Source: a bacterium 1XD8-76 (GTDB lineage: Bacteria; Bacillota; Clostridia; Lachnospirales; Lachnospiraceae). Taken from it: 64,000 nt of DNA. The position numbers and the translations under genes are program-made. The first letter of the stretch is position 1. Every line of letters begins with the position of its first letter. Shown piece after piece: positions 28,392-38,714 of this stretch. Below the pieces are notes generated by a model that was not told the DNA's origin, ran no database searches, and saw nothing but the letters and a program-made list of their open reading frames with translations. The stretch is taken from contig RAZE01000011.1 in assembly GCA_003611955.1 (NCBI GenBank), positions 61,932 through 125,931 of the forward strand, written 5' to 3'.

Positions 28392-29741
28392 TCACCCCAC
28401 CGGCACCTCAATCTCCGGAAGCTGTACCTTCGGCACCGGCTTTCTCTCATAGAACGAGAACGCGAAGGACATGCTGCCCACTCTGCCGAGAAACATCAGT
28501 GCCATGATCAGCACCCGTCCCACCGTTCCGAGATCTCTCGTCAGCCCGGTGGTCATGCCTACCGTTCCGATGGCGGAAAAGGCCTCGAACATCAGATCCA
28601 ACATCGGCAGCTTCTCTACGCCGTTTATGATGAGAACCGCCCCCAGTGCCAGGAACAGATTCAGCACAAAAACCGTCACCGCCTTCCGAACCGTCTCATC
28701 GCTGATTCTTCGCCCGAACACTTCCGCTCCCTGCTTTCCCCTCAGATACGCGATCATATAGAAAAAGATCACCGCGATGGATGTGGTCTTGATGCCGCCC
28801 GCAGTGGAACCGGGGCTGCCGCCGATGAACATCAAAACGATATTGAACAGCTTCCCGCCCTCCGACATCAGCGCCGTGTCCACGGTATTAAAACCCGCCG
28901 TCCGCGCCGTGACCGACGCAAAGAAGGAGGCATATATCTTCCCGTTCAGAGAAAGCCCCGCCATGGATGCATCCGTCTCAAACAGATAAAATACCGCTGC
29001 CCCGCCCACGACCAGAACCGCCGTTGTTGTCAGCACCAGCTTTGTATGAAACTGAAACTTCCGGAACCGAAACTTATGTTTCCACACATCCACCCAGACG
29101 ATAAACCCAAGGCCGCCCAGAATAATTAACGCCATGATCGGTATATTGATCAGCGGATGATCCACCGCCGAGACGAAAGAGACATACTCTCCCTGATAGC
29201 CCATCAGGTCAAACCCCGCATTGCAGAATGCCGATATGGCATGAAAAATACTGTAATAGATGCCCTTCTGCCATCCGAGCCTGGGCACAAAATAAAATGC
29301 CATCACAAAAGCCCCCGCCGCCTCAAACAGGATCGTCCCCTTTAACGCCTGGCGGATCAGCCTGACGATGCCGCCTATCTGCAGACTGTTGATGGACTCC
29401 TGCAGGAGATTCCTCGCCTTCAACGTGATATTGCGCCGCAGAAAAGTCGCCAACAGGATCCGCATGGCTATGGTGCCGAGTCCGCCTATCTGGATCATCA
29501 CAAGGATCAGGATCTGTCCGAAAAGTGACCAGTGGCTAAAGGTATCCACCAACACTAACCCTGTCACGCAGGAGGCGCTGGTGGCCGTAAACAGCGCTGT
29601 CATAAAATCCGTCCACTGTCCGTCTCTGGAGGACACCGGCAGCGTCAGAAGACAGGCTCCTATAAAGATGATCGCCATAAAATTCAGAGCGATCGTTCTT
29701 GTTTTATTTACGCCGTAGCGTTTTATTTTTCGTTTCTCCAT
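28392..29741 (-). CDS. ktrB: KtrB/TrkH-family K+ transporter (KtrB type)
   Basis: 449 aa with about eight membrane segments and the four pore loops of the Trk/Ktr/HKT family, for example FTATSASCVTGL, SAFCNAGFDLM, RTAGFNTVD and FSAIGTVGMTTGL, each with the filter Gly. Length fits KtrB rather than TrkH. It pairs with KtrA encoded 39 bases downstream. It overlaps trkH by 38 bases and has only a weak ribosome site, so it probably depends on coupling to trkH translation. Confidence 0.88.
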   Translation of the reverse strand: MEKRKIKRYGVNKTRTIALNFMAIIFIGACLLTLPVSSRDGQWTDFMTALFTATSASCVTGLVLVDTFSHWSLFGQILILVMIQIGGLGTIAMRILLATFLRRNITLKARNLLQESINSLQIGGIVRLIRQALKGTILFEAAGAFVMAFYFVPRLGWQKGIYYSIFHAISAFCNAGFDLMGYQGEYVSFVSAVDHPLINIPIMALIILGGLGFIVWVDVWKHKFRFRKFQFHTKLVLTTTAVLVVGGAAVFYLFETDASMAGLSLNGKIYASFFASVTARTAGFNTVDTALMSEGGKLFNIVLMFIGGSPGSTAGGIKTTSIAVIFFYMIAYLRGKQGAEVFGRRISDETVRKAVTVFVLNLFLALGAVLIINGVEKLPMLDLMFEAFSAIGTVGMTTGLTRDLGTVGRVLIMALMFLGRVGSMSFAFSFYERKPVPKVQLPEIEVPVG

Positions 29742-31230
29742 CTCTGCTCAGCTTTCTCGCTTTCAGTCTTTTCAGTGCGCTCTTGTGCGCATACAGTTCC
29801 GTCCAGATTGCCGGATGAAACAGGATCAACAGCGGAAACAGCTCCAGGCGCCCCGCCAGCATATCAAAGATCAGCACAAACTTGGAAAAAGGCGAAAAGA
29901 ATGCAAAATTCCTGCTGGGCCCCACCAGCTCTAACCCCGGTCCAATATTGTTGATCGTCGCCGCCACCGCCGTAAAATTCGTCGTCAGATCCCACCCCTC
30001 AAAGGAGATCGCCAAAACGGACGCCGTAAACAGGATCACAAAAGTGATAAAATACACGTTGGTAGACCGCATCACCTCATGTTCTATCGGTCTGTCGTCA
30101 TAAGTGATCTTCTTGATGCTCCTTGGATGAATATAAGAATTCAGCTCCTTGAATATCGTCTTGATCAGGATGATAAAGCGGGATACCTTGATACCGCCCC
30201 CCGTGCTGCCGGCGCAGGCGCCGATAAACATCAGCAGAACCAGCACGGTCTTGCTGGTCTGGGACCAAAGATCAAAGTCCCCGGTGGAGAAACCTGTTGT
30301 GGTGATGATCGAGGCGACCTGAAAGGAGGAATGCCTCAGCGCATCCGCAAAGTTTCCGTATATGTTCATCGTATCGACCAACAGAATGCCGATCGCCGCC
30401 AGAATGATTCCAAGATAACAGCGCACCTCCTCCATATGGAACGCTTTTCTTACATTGTGGAACAAAATAAAATAGTAGGCATTAAAGTTCACTCCGAAGG
30501 CGATCATAAAGATCGTCACGACCCACTGCAGATAGGGCGAATATCCCCCTATACTGTCCGCCTTGATCCCGAATCCGCCTGTTCCCGCTGTGCCGAAGCT
30601 GGTGGTCAGCGCATCGAACAGCGGCATCCTCCCAGCCATCAGCAATATCACCTCTATCACTGTCATCCCGAAATAGATCAGGTACAGAATACGCGCCGTG
30701 TGCTTCATCTTAGGCACCAGCTTCCCCACAGAAGGTCCCGGGCTCTCCGCCCGCAGCAAGTTCACCTGGGAGCCGCCGCTTAAGGAGATGATCGCAAGAA
30801 GGAACACCAGCACCCCCATGCCGCCGATCCAGTGGGTGAAACTGCGCCAGAATAACGCCGTGTGGGAGAGAGCCTCCACATCCTCCAGAATGCTCGCTCC
30901 TGTCGTCGTGAAGCCGGACACCGTCTCAAACAGCGCATCCACCAGAGAGGGAATCTCCCCGGAGATCCAAAACGGCAGCGCGCCGAAAAAGCTCATAAAA
31001 ATCCAGCAGAGAGCTGTCGCCACACAGCCCTCCTTCAGATAAAATACCGTATCCTCCGGCTTCCGGAATGTCATGGCCGCTCCAAAAAGGACGGCTGACA
31101 CCGCCACGGCCAGATAGATAACGCCAACCTTTTCCTGATAACACAGGGAAACCAGACAGGGCAGAAGCAGAAAAGCCGCCTCTATCTTCAACACGCTTCC
31201 CAGAATATATCGAATCATTGAACTGTTCAT
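29704..31230 (-). CDS. trkH: TrkH-type K+ uptake protein
   Basis: 508 aa, ten or so membrane segments. Pore-loop motifs FETVSGFTTTGASIL, TTSFGTAGTGGFGIK, IITTTGFSTGDFDLW and ATINNIGPGLE with the conserved Gly, and GACAGSTGGGIKVSRF after the third pore. The size and these motifs match TrkH. It is coupled to the two-RCK TrkA encoded 32 bases upstream. Imports K+ through the cytoplasmic membrane. Confidence 0.92.
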   Translation of the reverse strand: MNSSMIRYILGSVLKIEAAFLLLPCLVSLCYQEKVGVIYLAVAVSAVLFGAAMTFRKPEDTVFYLKEGCVATALCWIFMSFFGALPFWISGEIPSLVDALFETVSGFTTTGASILEDVEALSHTALFWRSFTHWIGGMGVLVFLLAIISLSGGSQVNLLRAESPGPSVGKLVPKMKHTARILYLIYFGMTVIEVILLMAGRMPLFDALTTSFGTAGTGGFGIKADSIGGYSPYLQWVVTIFMIAFGVNFNAYYFILFHNVRKAFHMEEVRCYLGIILAAIGILLVDTMNIYGNFADALRHSSFQVASIITTTGFSTGDFDLWSQTSKTVLVLLMFIGACAGSTGGGIKVSRFIILIKTIFKELNSYIHPRSIKKITYDDRPIEHEVMRSTNVYFITFVILFTASVLAISFEGWDLTTNFTAVAATINNIGPGLELVGPSRNFAFFSPFSKFVLIFDMLAGRLELFPLLILFHPAIWTELYAHKSALKRLKARKLSRDGETKNKTLRRK

Positions 31231-31262
31231 AGTAATACCACGCCTTCTTCACACTGCCTTCC

Positions 31263-32660
31263 CTATTTCAGAATATCCTGCAGATCGTTAAAACCTGTAT
31301 GAGTCGTCACGATCATCACCGTATCGCCCACCTCGATCGTATCGTGTCCGCTGGGGATGATGATATCGTTGTTCCGGTTGATAAATGAGATCAGCAGATT
31401 TTTCTTAAGAGACAGCTTCATAAGCGGCACTCCCGTCACCGCTGACTCCTTGTACACCCTGAACTCGATCGCCTCCACCCGGGAATCAAACATATGGTAA
31501 AGCGTCTCGATATTGCTGTCCATGGAATCCTTCTTCGCCCGGACATAGGCGATGATCTTCTCCGCCGTGATATATCTCGGATAAATCACGCTGCCCAGAT
31601 CAAGCGAATTGATCACGCCCCGGAAGTCGATCCTGTTGATCTTTGTGATGACCTTTGCACCCGACACCTGCCTCGCGTACATCGTCAGCATGATATTCTC
31701 CTCATCGATGCCGGTAAGCGGTATAAAGGATTCCACCCGGGCGATCCCTTCCTCCTTCAAAAGCTCCTCGTCGGTCCCGTTGCCGTTGATGATGACCGCC
31801 TTCGGCAGCAGTACGCTCAGCTCCTCACATCTTTTCCTGTCATCTTCGATAATCTTTACGGATATCCCCATGTTCAGGAGCTGCTTTCCGAGATAGTAAG
31901 CCGCCTTTCCGCCGCCGATGATCATACAGTTCTTCACCTGATTCGTCTTAAAACTGATGCGTTCCAGAAAAGCTTTCGCCTGCAGCCTCGATGCCACAAA
32001 GGATATAATATCGCCCGCCTCTATCCTGAAATCACCGGAGGGGATATAGACCTCCTCCCCGCGCTCCACGGCGCAGATCAGAATCTTATCCATGATCTCG
32101 ATCTCTTTTCCTACCCGGGCGATCTTCATGCCTGCCAGCATATTCCCCTCCGGCACCTTGATCTTGATCATTTCCGCCTGCTCATGGGCAAAGGAATTGA
32201 CTTCCAGAGCGGTGGGCACCGACAGGATCCTGACCACCTCCCGCGAAGCTTCCATCTCCGGGTTGATGATCATGGCAAGCCCGAGCTTATCCCTGAGATA
32301 CCCGGCTTCCATACTGTAATCCGGCGTTCGGACACGGGCTATGGCAGCGCAGTGTCCCACCCTCTTTGCCACAGTACAGCATAAAAGATTCAGTTCATCG
32401 GAATCCGTCACTGCAACGATCAGATCCGTATTCTCGATCCCGGCATCCATCTGGACGCTGTAGCTTGCGCCGTTCCCGGTCACTCCCATCACATCATAAA
32501 GGCCGCTGATGGCCTGCACCTTCTCCGCGTTCTTATCGATGATCGTTATATCGTGTCCTTCCTTCGACAACTGCTCCACCAGCGTCCTGCCCACTTTACC
32601 GCAGCCCACAATAATGATCTGCAGGCCTTTCACCGTATTTTTCCGTGACATGAACCCCAT
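31263..32660 (-). CDS. trkA: TrkA, K+ uptake regulator with two RCK domains
   Basis: 465 aa from the ATG at 32660, which has CAGGAGGCAGAAA before it. Two tandem RCK modules: first Rossmann IIIVGCGKVGRTLVEQL with IDKNAEK, second CMIIGGGKAAYYLGKQL with IEDDRKR, each followed by a TrkA_C domain (EIMDKILICAVERGEEVYIP; NLLISFINRNNDIIIPSG). Binds NAD(H)/ATP and gates TrkH. First gene of a four-gene K+ set. Confidence 0.93.
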   Translation of the reverse strand: MGFMSRKNTVKGLQIIIVGCGKVGRTLVEQLSKEGHDITIIDKNAEKVQAISGLYDVMGVTGNGASYSVQMDAGIENTDLIVAVTDSDELNLLCCTVAKRVGHCAAIARVRTPDYSMEAGYLRDKLGLAMIINPEMEASREVVRILSVPTALEVNSFAHEQAEMIKIKVPEGNMLAGMKIARVGKEIEIMDKILICAVERGEEVYIPSGDFRIEAGDIISFVASRLQAKAFLERISFKTNQVKNCMIIGGGKAAYYLGKQLLNMGISVKIIEDDRKRCEELSVLLPKAVIINGNGTDEELLKEEGIARVESFIPLTGIDEENIMLTMYARQVSGAKVITKINRIDFRGVINSLDLGSVIYPRYITAEKIIAYVRAKKDSMDSNIETLYHMFDSRVEAIEFRVYKESAVTGVPLMKLSLKKNLLISFINRNNDIIIPSGHDTIEVGDTVMIVTTHTGFNDLQDILK

Positions 32661-32734
32661 TTTCTGCCTCCTGATAACTCTATCCATATCTATTCGTCAA
32701 ATTTCTTTGCCATTCCTTACTATATCACTAATCG

Positions 32735-32776
32735 AACAAAAAATCCACAGACAAAGTATTTTCTTTGCCTGTGGAT
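32735..32776 (-). terminator. Terminator of gdhA
   Basis: Stem ATCCACAG-x-CAAAG paired with CTTTG-x-CTGTGGAT (x is a G-U pair on the transcript), loop of six, followed on the minus strand by TTTTTTGTT. Located 22 bases past the gdhA stop. Confidence 0.88.
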
Positions 32777-32797
32777 GGAAAATCATATTTTTCTTCT

Positions 32798-34226
<1,429 letters not shown>

Positions 34227-34233
34227 AAAAACC

Positions 34234-34262
34234 ATTATATTACGTTCCCTCTGATAGCACAA
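34234..34262 (-). promoter_or_regulatory. Sigma-A promoter of gdhA
   Basis: On the minus strand TTGTGC (34257-34262), exactly 17 bases, TATAAT (34234-34239). Predicted start near 34226, immediately before the structured leader. Confidence 0.8.
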
Positions 34263-34335
34263 GAGTTTTTTTCCGTAGAAATATACAAATTTTCACAGGA
34301 TTTTTGTATGTTTTACACAAATTCAGGGAGGAGTC

Positions 34336-34794
34336 CTAAAAGCCCTCCCCGTACTTCCGGTAGAGTTCCTCCAGTTTTTCTTTGTCTTCCTCCGTTATGC
34401 TTTCCTTCAGGTACTCTTTCATCTCCGAGACGCTCTCCCCGTTCAGTCCGTCGTCTATCATATCCACCACATCCGATATGGTCTCCTCATTCACGTATTT
34501 TTCGATCATCTCTTTTGCCTGTTTTTTATCTTCTTCGTCAAAGCTGTCCATGATCTCCTTTGCCTTTTCGGCCGCCTCCGGATCCCCGGCGCTCTCCAGC
34601 GCCTGCTGCAGTACCTGTTCCAGCATCTCCTCCTGCACCTTCTCCTTCACCCTGTCGGTGGTCACGCTTTTCAGCTTATCCGCAAAAGCCTCGTTTGTCA
34701 GGCCAAAGAGCACCACGCTGCCCGCCGCGATCAACAACATCAAAAAAAATATTGTCCCCGCACCTTTTTTCTTCTTCCGTCTTCTTCTGCTCAT
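34336..34794 (-). CDS. Membrane-anchored acidic helical protein, 152 aa
   Basis: Not recognised. A very basic start (MSRRRRKKKKGAG) precedes one membrane helix (TIFFLMLLIAAGSVVLFGL) and a long acidic, helical outer part rich in Glu/Lys/Met (KVQEEMLEQVLQQALESAGD, DEEDKKQAKEMIEKYVNEET). Positive-inside rule puts the C-terminal part outside. Start at 34794 is supported by AAGGAGGACAGG. It is 73 bases after the next gene upstream and may be co-transcribed with it. Confidence 0.75.
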   Translation of the reverse strand: MSRRRRKKKKGAGTIFFLMLLIAAGSVVLFGLTNEAFADKLKSVTTDRVKEKVQEEMLEQVLQQALESAGDPEAAEKAKEIMDSFDEEDKKQAKEMIEKYVNEETISDVVDMIDDGLNGESVSEMKEYLKESITEEDKEKLEELYRKYGEGF

Positions 34795-34867
34795 CCTGTC
34801 CTCCTTCCCGGTCCTCCCCCAAAAACCGTCTGTAAAGAAGATGCAGGAACCCTCTAAAAAGTTCATT

Positions 34868-35299
34868 TCATAAATATTTCTTCAGCCGTTCCATATTCTT
34901 TTCCTCGAACCCTGCCAGCTCCTCCGCCAGCTCCATGCATTCCCTTCCGGCGCCCTCGTAATTTTTCATACTTCTCCAGATATCCGTCACACCCCTGCTG
35001 TTCTCCTGAAACAGGATATCCGCCACATGGCTGGTGCTGGAATCGAGCAGCGTACTCATCTGCAGACCGCTGCGCTGCAGCACTTCCTGCATCTGGGAAT
35101 TTCGGTACCCTTCCTCTTTTCCTTTCGTGAGTTCTTTTAACGCCCTGTTGTGAATGTCCGCGAAGGTGATAAACTCTCTGGACATCTCCACCGAAAGGTC
35201 CTTGTCGTAGACTCTCTCCGTCACCGCATCCAGCGCATTCATCGCAAGCTGCGCGTTTCTCTGTATATGATGATACAGTTTGATATCCTCCTTTTTCAT
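34868..35299 (-). CDS. Uncharacterised cytoplasmic helical protein, 143 aa
   Basis: Not recognised. All-helical appearance with regular hydrophobic spacing: LYHHIQRNAQLAMNALDAVT, MSREFITFADIHNRALKELT, MQEVLQRSGLQMSTLLDSST, ending MERLKKYL. It could form a four-helix bundle. No signal peptide or membrane segment. ATG at 35299 has AAGGAAGG upstream. Located between the SH3 gene terminator and the membrane-anchored acidic protein. Confidence 0.75.
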   Translation of the reverse strand: MKKEDIKLYHHIQRNAQLAMNALDAVTERVYDKDLSVEMSREFITFADIHNRALKELTKGKEEGYRNSQMQEVLQRSGLQMSTLLDSSTSHVADILFQENSRGVTDIWRSMKNYEGAGRECMELAEELAGFEEKNMERLKKYL

Positions 35300-35381
35300 A
35301 ACAGCCTTCCTTTCCGCATACACTGATGATCCACTATACAGTATGGACTGCCTCTCTGTTTTTATGCAGTTTTTTCTCATC

Positions 35382-35413
35382 AAAAAAAGTACCGCGCTTT
35401 TCTGCGCGATACT
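35382..35413 (-). terminator. Terminator of the SH3-domain gene
   Basis: Stem AGTA-x-CGCGC with GCGCG-x-TACT (35389-35398 with 35405-35414 approximately), loop TTTTCT, followed on the minus strand by seven to eight T. It lies 15 bases after the stop. Confidence 0.85.
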
Positions 35414-35428
35414 CTTTCGTACATTTCA

Positions 35429-36694
35429 TTATTCCACAAACTCGCTCTTCACATAGGCAGTCTGCCCCTGATATTTTACCTTACACCAGCCGTCCGCCTG
35501 GTTCATCACAAGGTCCAGCCTTTCTCCCATATAGATCGTTCCCAGCCTCTCGGAGGTCTCACTGGCGCTCTTTCTGATATTCACCGTCGTCTTTGCCGTC
35601 ACATAGCCATTGCTGCCGAGGGAAGGATTTGTCGCTGCCGTCTGCTGCTCCTCCTGGGGCTGCTGCGTCTCCTGCTCCTGCGGCGTCGTCGTCTCTTCAC
35701 TGATGACCTCCAGGTACTCCGATTTGATAAAAAATTCTTTTGTCCCATCCGACAGTTTCGTCCAGCCGTTGGCCTTCTCCTCCAGCACATCAAAAGTGTC
35801 GCCGATCTGTGCCTTCCCGAGCTTATCCGCTATCTCGCTGTCGGAACTTCTCATATTCACCACATCGACGGCTTTCGCCTTTTTGGCGACGGACGTCACC
35901 TGGGGCTCCTCAGGCCCGGCAGTTTCCTCCGGCTCGACAACTTCTTCCGGCTGCTCTGCCTCCTGTCTGGCAAGCAGAGCCTCCTGTATCCCCTTCGTGA
36001 TGGACTCCTCCACCTTGATAAAGGCCTGAGCCGCGTCGGAGCCCGTCTGCACAAGCTCGTTAAACTCTGCCGTAACCTTATTGTTCAGATCTACCACGTC
36101 ATCCTGCAGATTGATCGCCGTAATGTAGTCCGCTTCCTCCTTATCGATCTCTTCTTCCATATTGATATAATAGTTGCCCGCTTCGTTCTTACAGATGAAG
36201 AAACTGGTCAGCCCCGGCACGGTCTCATCATAGCCGGCGATCTGAACCTCCGCATAGACATAAGCGATATAGGAATCCTTCCTGGGCCCCGGCTTCGTGT
36301 AAATATTGACCGCCGGACAGGACTGGGTATGCTTCGCCCACTCGGTGAAACGGATCAGCACCGTATCGGTAAGCGGACTTACGATCTCCGTGAGCTCATC
36401 CGTATTCACCTCTTCCAGCGCCTTATAATATCTCATAACCAGTTCGTTTATCTCCGGATAGGCGTTTTCCTCCAGGGGAACATCCGGCACGGCCAGTCCT
36501 TCTCCGCCCGCTTCCGCCTGCTCAGGCCGGGCATTCGCCTGCACCTCCTCCTGCTGCTGTTTCCTCCGGTTAGCCGACACGCCGATTCCCAGCGTGATCA
36601 AGATCGCCGCCACCAGCACCACCGGCAGCACGACCTTTCTGTTCTCTATGACCAGATCTTTCAGTCTCTCCAAAAACTCTTTTGCATTTGGCAT
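35429..36694 (-). CDS. Membrane-anchored protein with two SH3 domains
   Basis: 421 aa. Start at 36694 with CAGGAGA upstream. A short cytoplasmic part, one membrane helix (about 21-38, VVLPVVLVAAILITLGIGV), a globular domain (about 60-240) with NTF2-like features (MRYYKALEEVNTDELTEIVS), a Glu/Pro linker, then two bacterial SH3 domains (about 275-330 and 365-421; DVVNMRSSDSEIADKLG and VNIRKSASETSERLG). It probably binds the wall; no enzyme domain is visible. The 5' leader includes the tRNA-Arg region and a strong hairpin. Confidence 0.85.
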   Translation of the reverse strand: MPNAKEFLERLKDLVIENRKVVLPVVLVAAILITLGIGVSANRRKQQQEEVQANARPEQAEAGGEGLAVPDVPLEENAYPEINELVMRYYKALEEVNTDELTEIVSPLTDTVLIRFTEWAKHTQSCPAVNIYTKPGPRKDSYIAYVYAEVQIAGYDETVPGLTSFFICKNEAGNYYINMEEEIDKEEADYITAINLQDDVVDLNNKVTAEFNELVQTGSDAAQAFIKVEESITKGIQEALLARQEAEQPEEVVEPEETAGPEEPQVTSVAKKAKAVDVVNMRSSDSEIADKLGKAQIGDTFDVLEEKANGWTKLSDGTKEFFIKSEYLEVISEETTTPQEQETQQPQEEQQTAATNPSLGSNGYVTAKTTVNIRKSASETSERLGTIYMGERLDLVMNQADGWCKVKYQGQTAYVKSEFVE

Positions 36695-36723
36695 ATAAAA
36701 TTCTCCTGTTTTCGCTGTAAGCT

Positions 36724-36757
36724 CAAACAAGAGGCAAGTAAACTTACCTCTTGTTTG
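36724..36757 (-). repeat. Long inverted repeat between tRNA-Arg and the SH3 gene
   Basis: Perfect 11-bp arms CAAACAAGAGG/CCTCTTGTTTG (36724-36734 with 36747-36757), extended inward by AAGT/ACTT after one mismatch. Only TTTGAG follows on the minus strand, so it is a poor terminator; it may be an mRNA 5' structure, a processing site or an operator. Confidence 0.7.
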
Positions 36758-36775
36758 GCGGTTTGCTGATTCAAA

Positions 36776-36847
36776 TGCACCCGACAGGAATCGAACCTGC
36801 ATTAAAGGCGTCGGAGGCCTTCGTTCTATCCGTTAGACTACAGGTGC
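36776..36847 (-). tRNA. tRNA-Arg, anticodon CCG
   Basis: 72 nt. Acceptor GCACCTG pairs with CGGGTGC plus discriminator A; anticodon stem AAGGC/GCCTT with loop CTCCGAC gives anticodon CCG; T stem GCAGG/CCTGT with loop TTCGATT. The D arm contains AACGGAT. CCA is not encoded. It reads CGG. Confidence 0.96.
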
Positions 36848-36897
36848 CCGGAATGGTATGTTGACAAATATTACAAAATTATTACATCATGTCTGCT

Positions 36898-36926
36898 ATC
36901 ATACCATATCCTTGTCTATCTGTCCA
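36898..36926 (-). promoter_or_regulatory. Promoter of tRNA-Arg
   Basis: On the minus strand TGGACA (36921-36926), 17 bases, TATGAT (36898-36903), about 50 bases before the tRNA 5' end. Confidence 0.65.
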
Positions 36927-36963
36927 GACTTTTTAGCAATAAAAAATTTCCATTTTTTATTTT

Positions 36964-37935
36964 TCAGTTCTGTTGCTTTTTGTCATAAATGCTGATCTTT
37001 CCGGTCTCCCTGTCGTAATAATAGACAGTATCCGAGAGCACTTCCTCCGGCGCAAGCTGCATCCGATTCACATCCATGACCACCTGGAGCAGATTCTCCG
37101 CACTCTTTATCCTGTTCTCCGGCAGAAGGATCACCTCATGGACGGAGCTGGGCAATATATAAAAATTCCCTCCGAGGCTCTTTGCGAATTTCTCCAAAAG
37201 TCCCCTGTACAAAATGCACGACGCTCCCAGATATCTTTTCTCGTTTGTGAGAACGAGAAGCGGGGTTCCCCCCGGTTCCGCATTCTCCTCCGCAAATCCC
37301 TCCAGCTTCGGAAAATCCCCCTGCTCCTTTCCCGGCCATTCCCATTTCGGAACATCCTCCTCCAGCAAGAGTTTCGAGAGCAACTCCTCCATCGTCCGGA
37401 TGCGGCCGGGAAGGATGCTCTCCGCATTGCTCAGAGCATCCTCATACAGTTTTTCCAGCGAAACACCCCATTTTTCCATATGCGCATTTTTGACCAGAAT
37501 GGCCGCCGTCCCGGGCACGCCCCGCTCCACAAAGCAGTAAAAGACGATCGCCATGTCCAGATAATCCATGTAGGGCATTTCCGCCAGCATCTTTTTATTC
37601 TTCTTTTTGTTGATCAGTTTGACCGCCAGTTTTTTCTTCACTTTTTCATAATCCTGATAAAAGTCAAAATCCGGAAAGCACTCCGTCTCCTGCTCCTCAT
37701 AGATCTCGATAAAGTCTTCCAGGATGTCCTCCAGATCCCTTCCTTCCAGATAATCCTCATAAAAACTCTCCAGATAAATAGTCGGAACGATCCTCTCCCC
37801 GGGTCTGCGTATCGTGATTCCCTGCAGCACGATGCCGTTATTTTTCGGCACGTCGATCGTCTCCACTTTCACCTGCATCCCCAGTTTTTCCTGAAGGTTT
37901 TCTTTCATCTTTATAATAAATTGAGAATAGTTCAT
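36964..37935 (-). CDS. DUF5688 family protein
   Basis: 323 aa, cytoplasmic. The N-terminus MNYSQFIIKMKENLQEKLG and the pattern KNNGIVLQGITIRRPGE, then PTIYLESFYEDYLEG, match a family common in Lachnospiraceae, often annotated DUF5688. Function unknown. The middle carries LLVLTNEKRYLGASCILYRG and a C-terminal YYYDRETGKISIYDKKQQN. ATG with GTGAGGTTACT. Alone between the efp terminator and the tRNA promoter. Confidence 0.82.
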   Translation of the reverse strand: MNYSQFIIKMKENLQEKLGMQVKVETIDVPKNNGIVLQGITIRRPGERIVPTIYLESFYEDYLEGRDLEDILEDFIEIYEEQETECFPDFDFYQDYEKVKKKLAVKLINKKKNKKMLAEMPYMDYLDMAIVFYCFVERGVPGTAAILVKNAHMEKWGVSLEKLYEDALSNAESILPGRIRTMEELLSKLLLEEDVPKWEWPGKEQGDFPKLEGFAEENAEPGGTPLLVLTNEKRYLGASCILYRGLLEKFAKSLGGNFYILPSSVHEVILLPENRIKSAENLLQVVMDVNRMQLAPEEVLSDTVYYYDRETGKISIYDKKQQN

Positions 37936-37995
37936 AGTAACCTCACTTTCTTTTCTTTATGGTTTTCGTTTTTGGGAAATTTATGAATAGAATAT

Positions 37996-38034
37996 AAAAA
38001 AAGAAAAGGACAATAGAAAATTTCTCTACTGTCC
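37996..38034 (-). terminator. Terminator of efp
   Basis: 10-bp stem (38008-38017 with 38025-38034, one G-U pair), loop of seven, followed on the minus strand by TTTTCTTTTTTT. Located 38 bases after the efp stop. Confidence 0.88.
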
Positions 38035-38071
38035 CATAGACTCAAAATATAACAGAATTGTAAGATACTGC

Positions 38072-38629
38072 CTATACACGGCTCAGATATTCGCCCGTAC
38101 GCGTGTCAATCTTGATCGCGTCTCCCTGATTTACAAACAGCGGAACGTATACGGTTGCACCGGTCTCCACCGTCGCTGGCTTTGTCGCACCTGTCGCCGT
38201 ATCGCCTTTAAAACCGGGCTCTGTCTCCGTAATCACAAGTTCAACAAACAGGGGAGGCTCTACGGCAAATATGCTTCCGTTGTGGGAGAGCATCTTCACC
38301 ATCTCGTTCTCCTTCACAAATTTCATGGAATCTTTAATGTCAGCCGCGCTCAGAGCTATCTGTTCGTAGTTCTCCGTATCCATAAAATTATACAGATCGC
38401 CGTCCGCGTATAAATATTGCATCTCTCTTCTGTCAATACGTGCCTGAGGGCATTTCTCCGTAGGACGGAAAGTTTTTTCCACTACGCCGCCGCTCTTGAT
38501 GTTTTTCAGTTTTGTTCTAACAAAAGCCGCCCCTTTTCCGGGTTTCACGTGCTGGAACTCGATGATCTGAAATACGTTCCCCTCCAGCTCTATTGTTATA
38601 CCATTTCTGAAGTCACCTGCAGATATCAT
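38072..38629 (-). CDS. efp: Translation elongation factor P
   Basis: 185 aa, normal length. KOW-like domain I with the tip loop [17 protein letters not shown] carrying the Lys at the usual modification site, then two OB domains; the C-terminal signature INQ-type region reads [20 protein letters not shown]. It relieves ribosome stalling at polyproline. ATG with CAGGAGGATTATT. It has its own promoter between aroQ and efp. Confidence 0.96.
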   Translation of the reverse strand: MISAGDFRNGITIELEGNVFQIIEFQHVKPGKGAAFVRTKLKNIKSGGVVEKTFRPTEKCPQARIDRREMQYLYADGDLYNFMDTENYEQIALSAADIKDSMKFVKENEMVKMLSHNGSIFAVEPPLFVELVITETEPGFKGDTATGATKPATVETGATVYVPLFVNQGDAIKIDTRTGEYLSRV

Positions 38630-38667
38630 AAATAATCCTCCTGAAGTCTCTCTAATAATCCTTTTTC

Positions 38668-38696
38668 AGTTTATCCTAAAAATCCATCTTTTTCAA
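38668..38696 (-). promoter_or_regulatory. Promoter of efp
   Basis: On the minus strand TTGAAA (38691-38696), 17 bases, TAAACT (38668-38673), in the 85-base gap after aroQ. Confidence 0.55.
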
Positions 38697-38714
38697 CTGT
38701 TTTTTCAAGGAAAG

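Noticed and set aside
36940..36963. AT-only hairpin after the DUF5688 gene as terminator
   Set aside because: The stem consists only of A-T pairs and would be too weak; I do not list it as a terminator.
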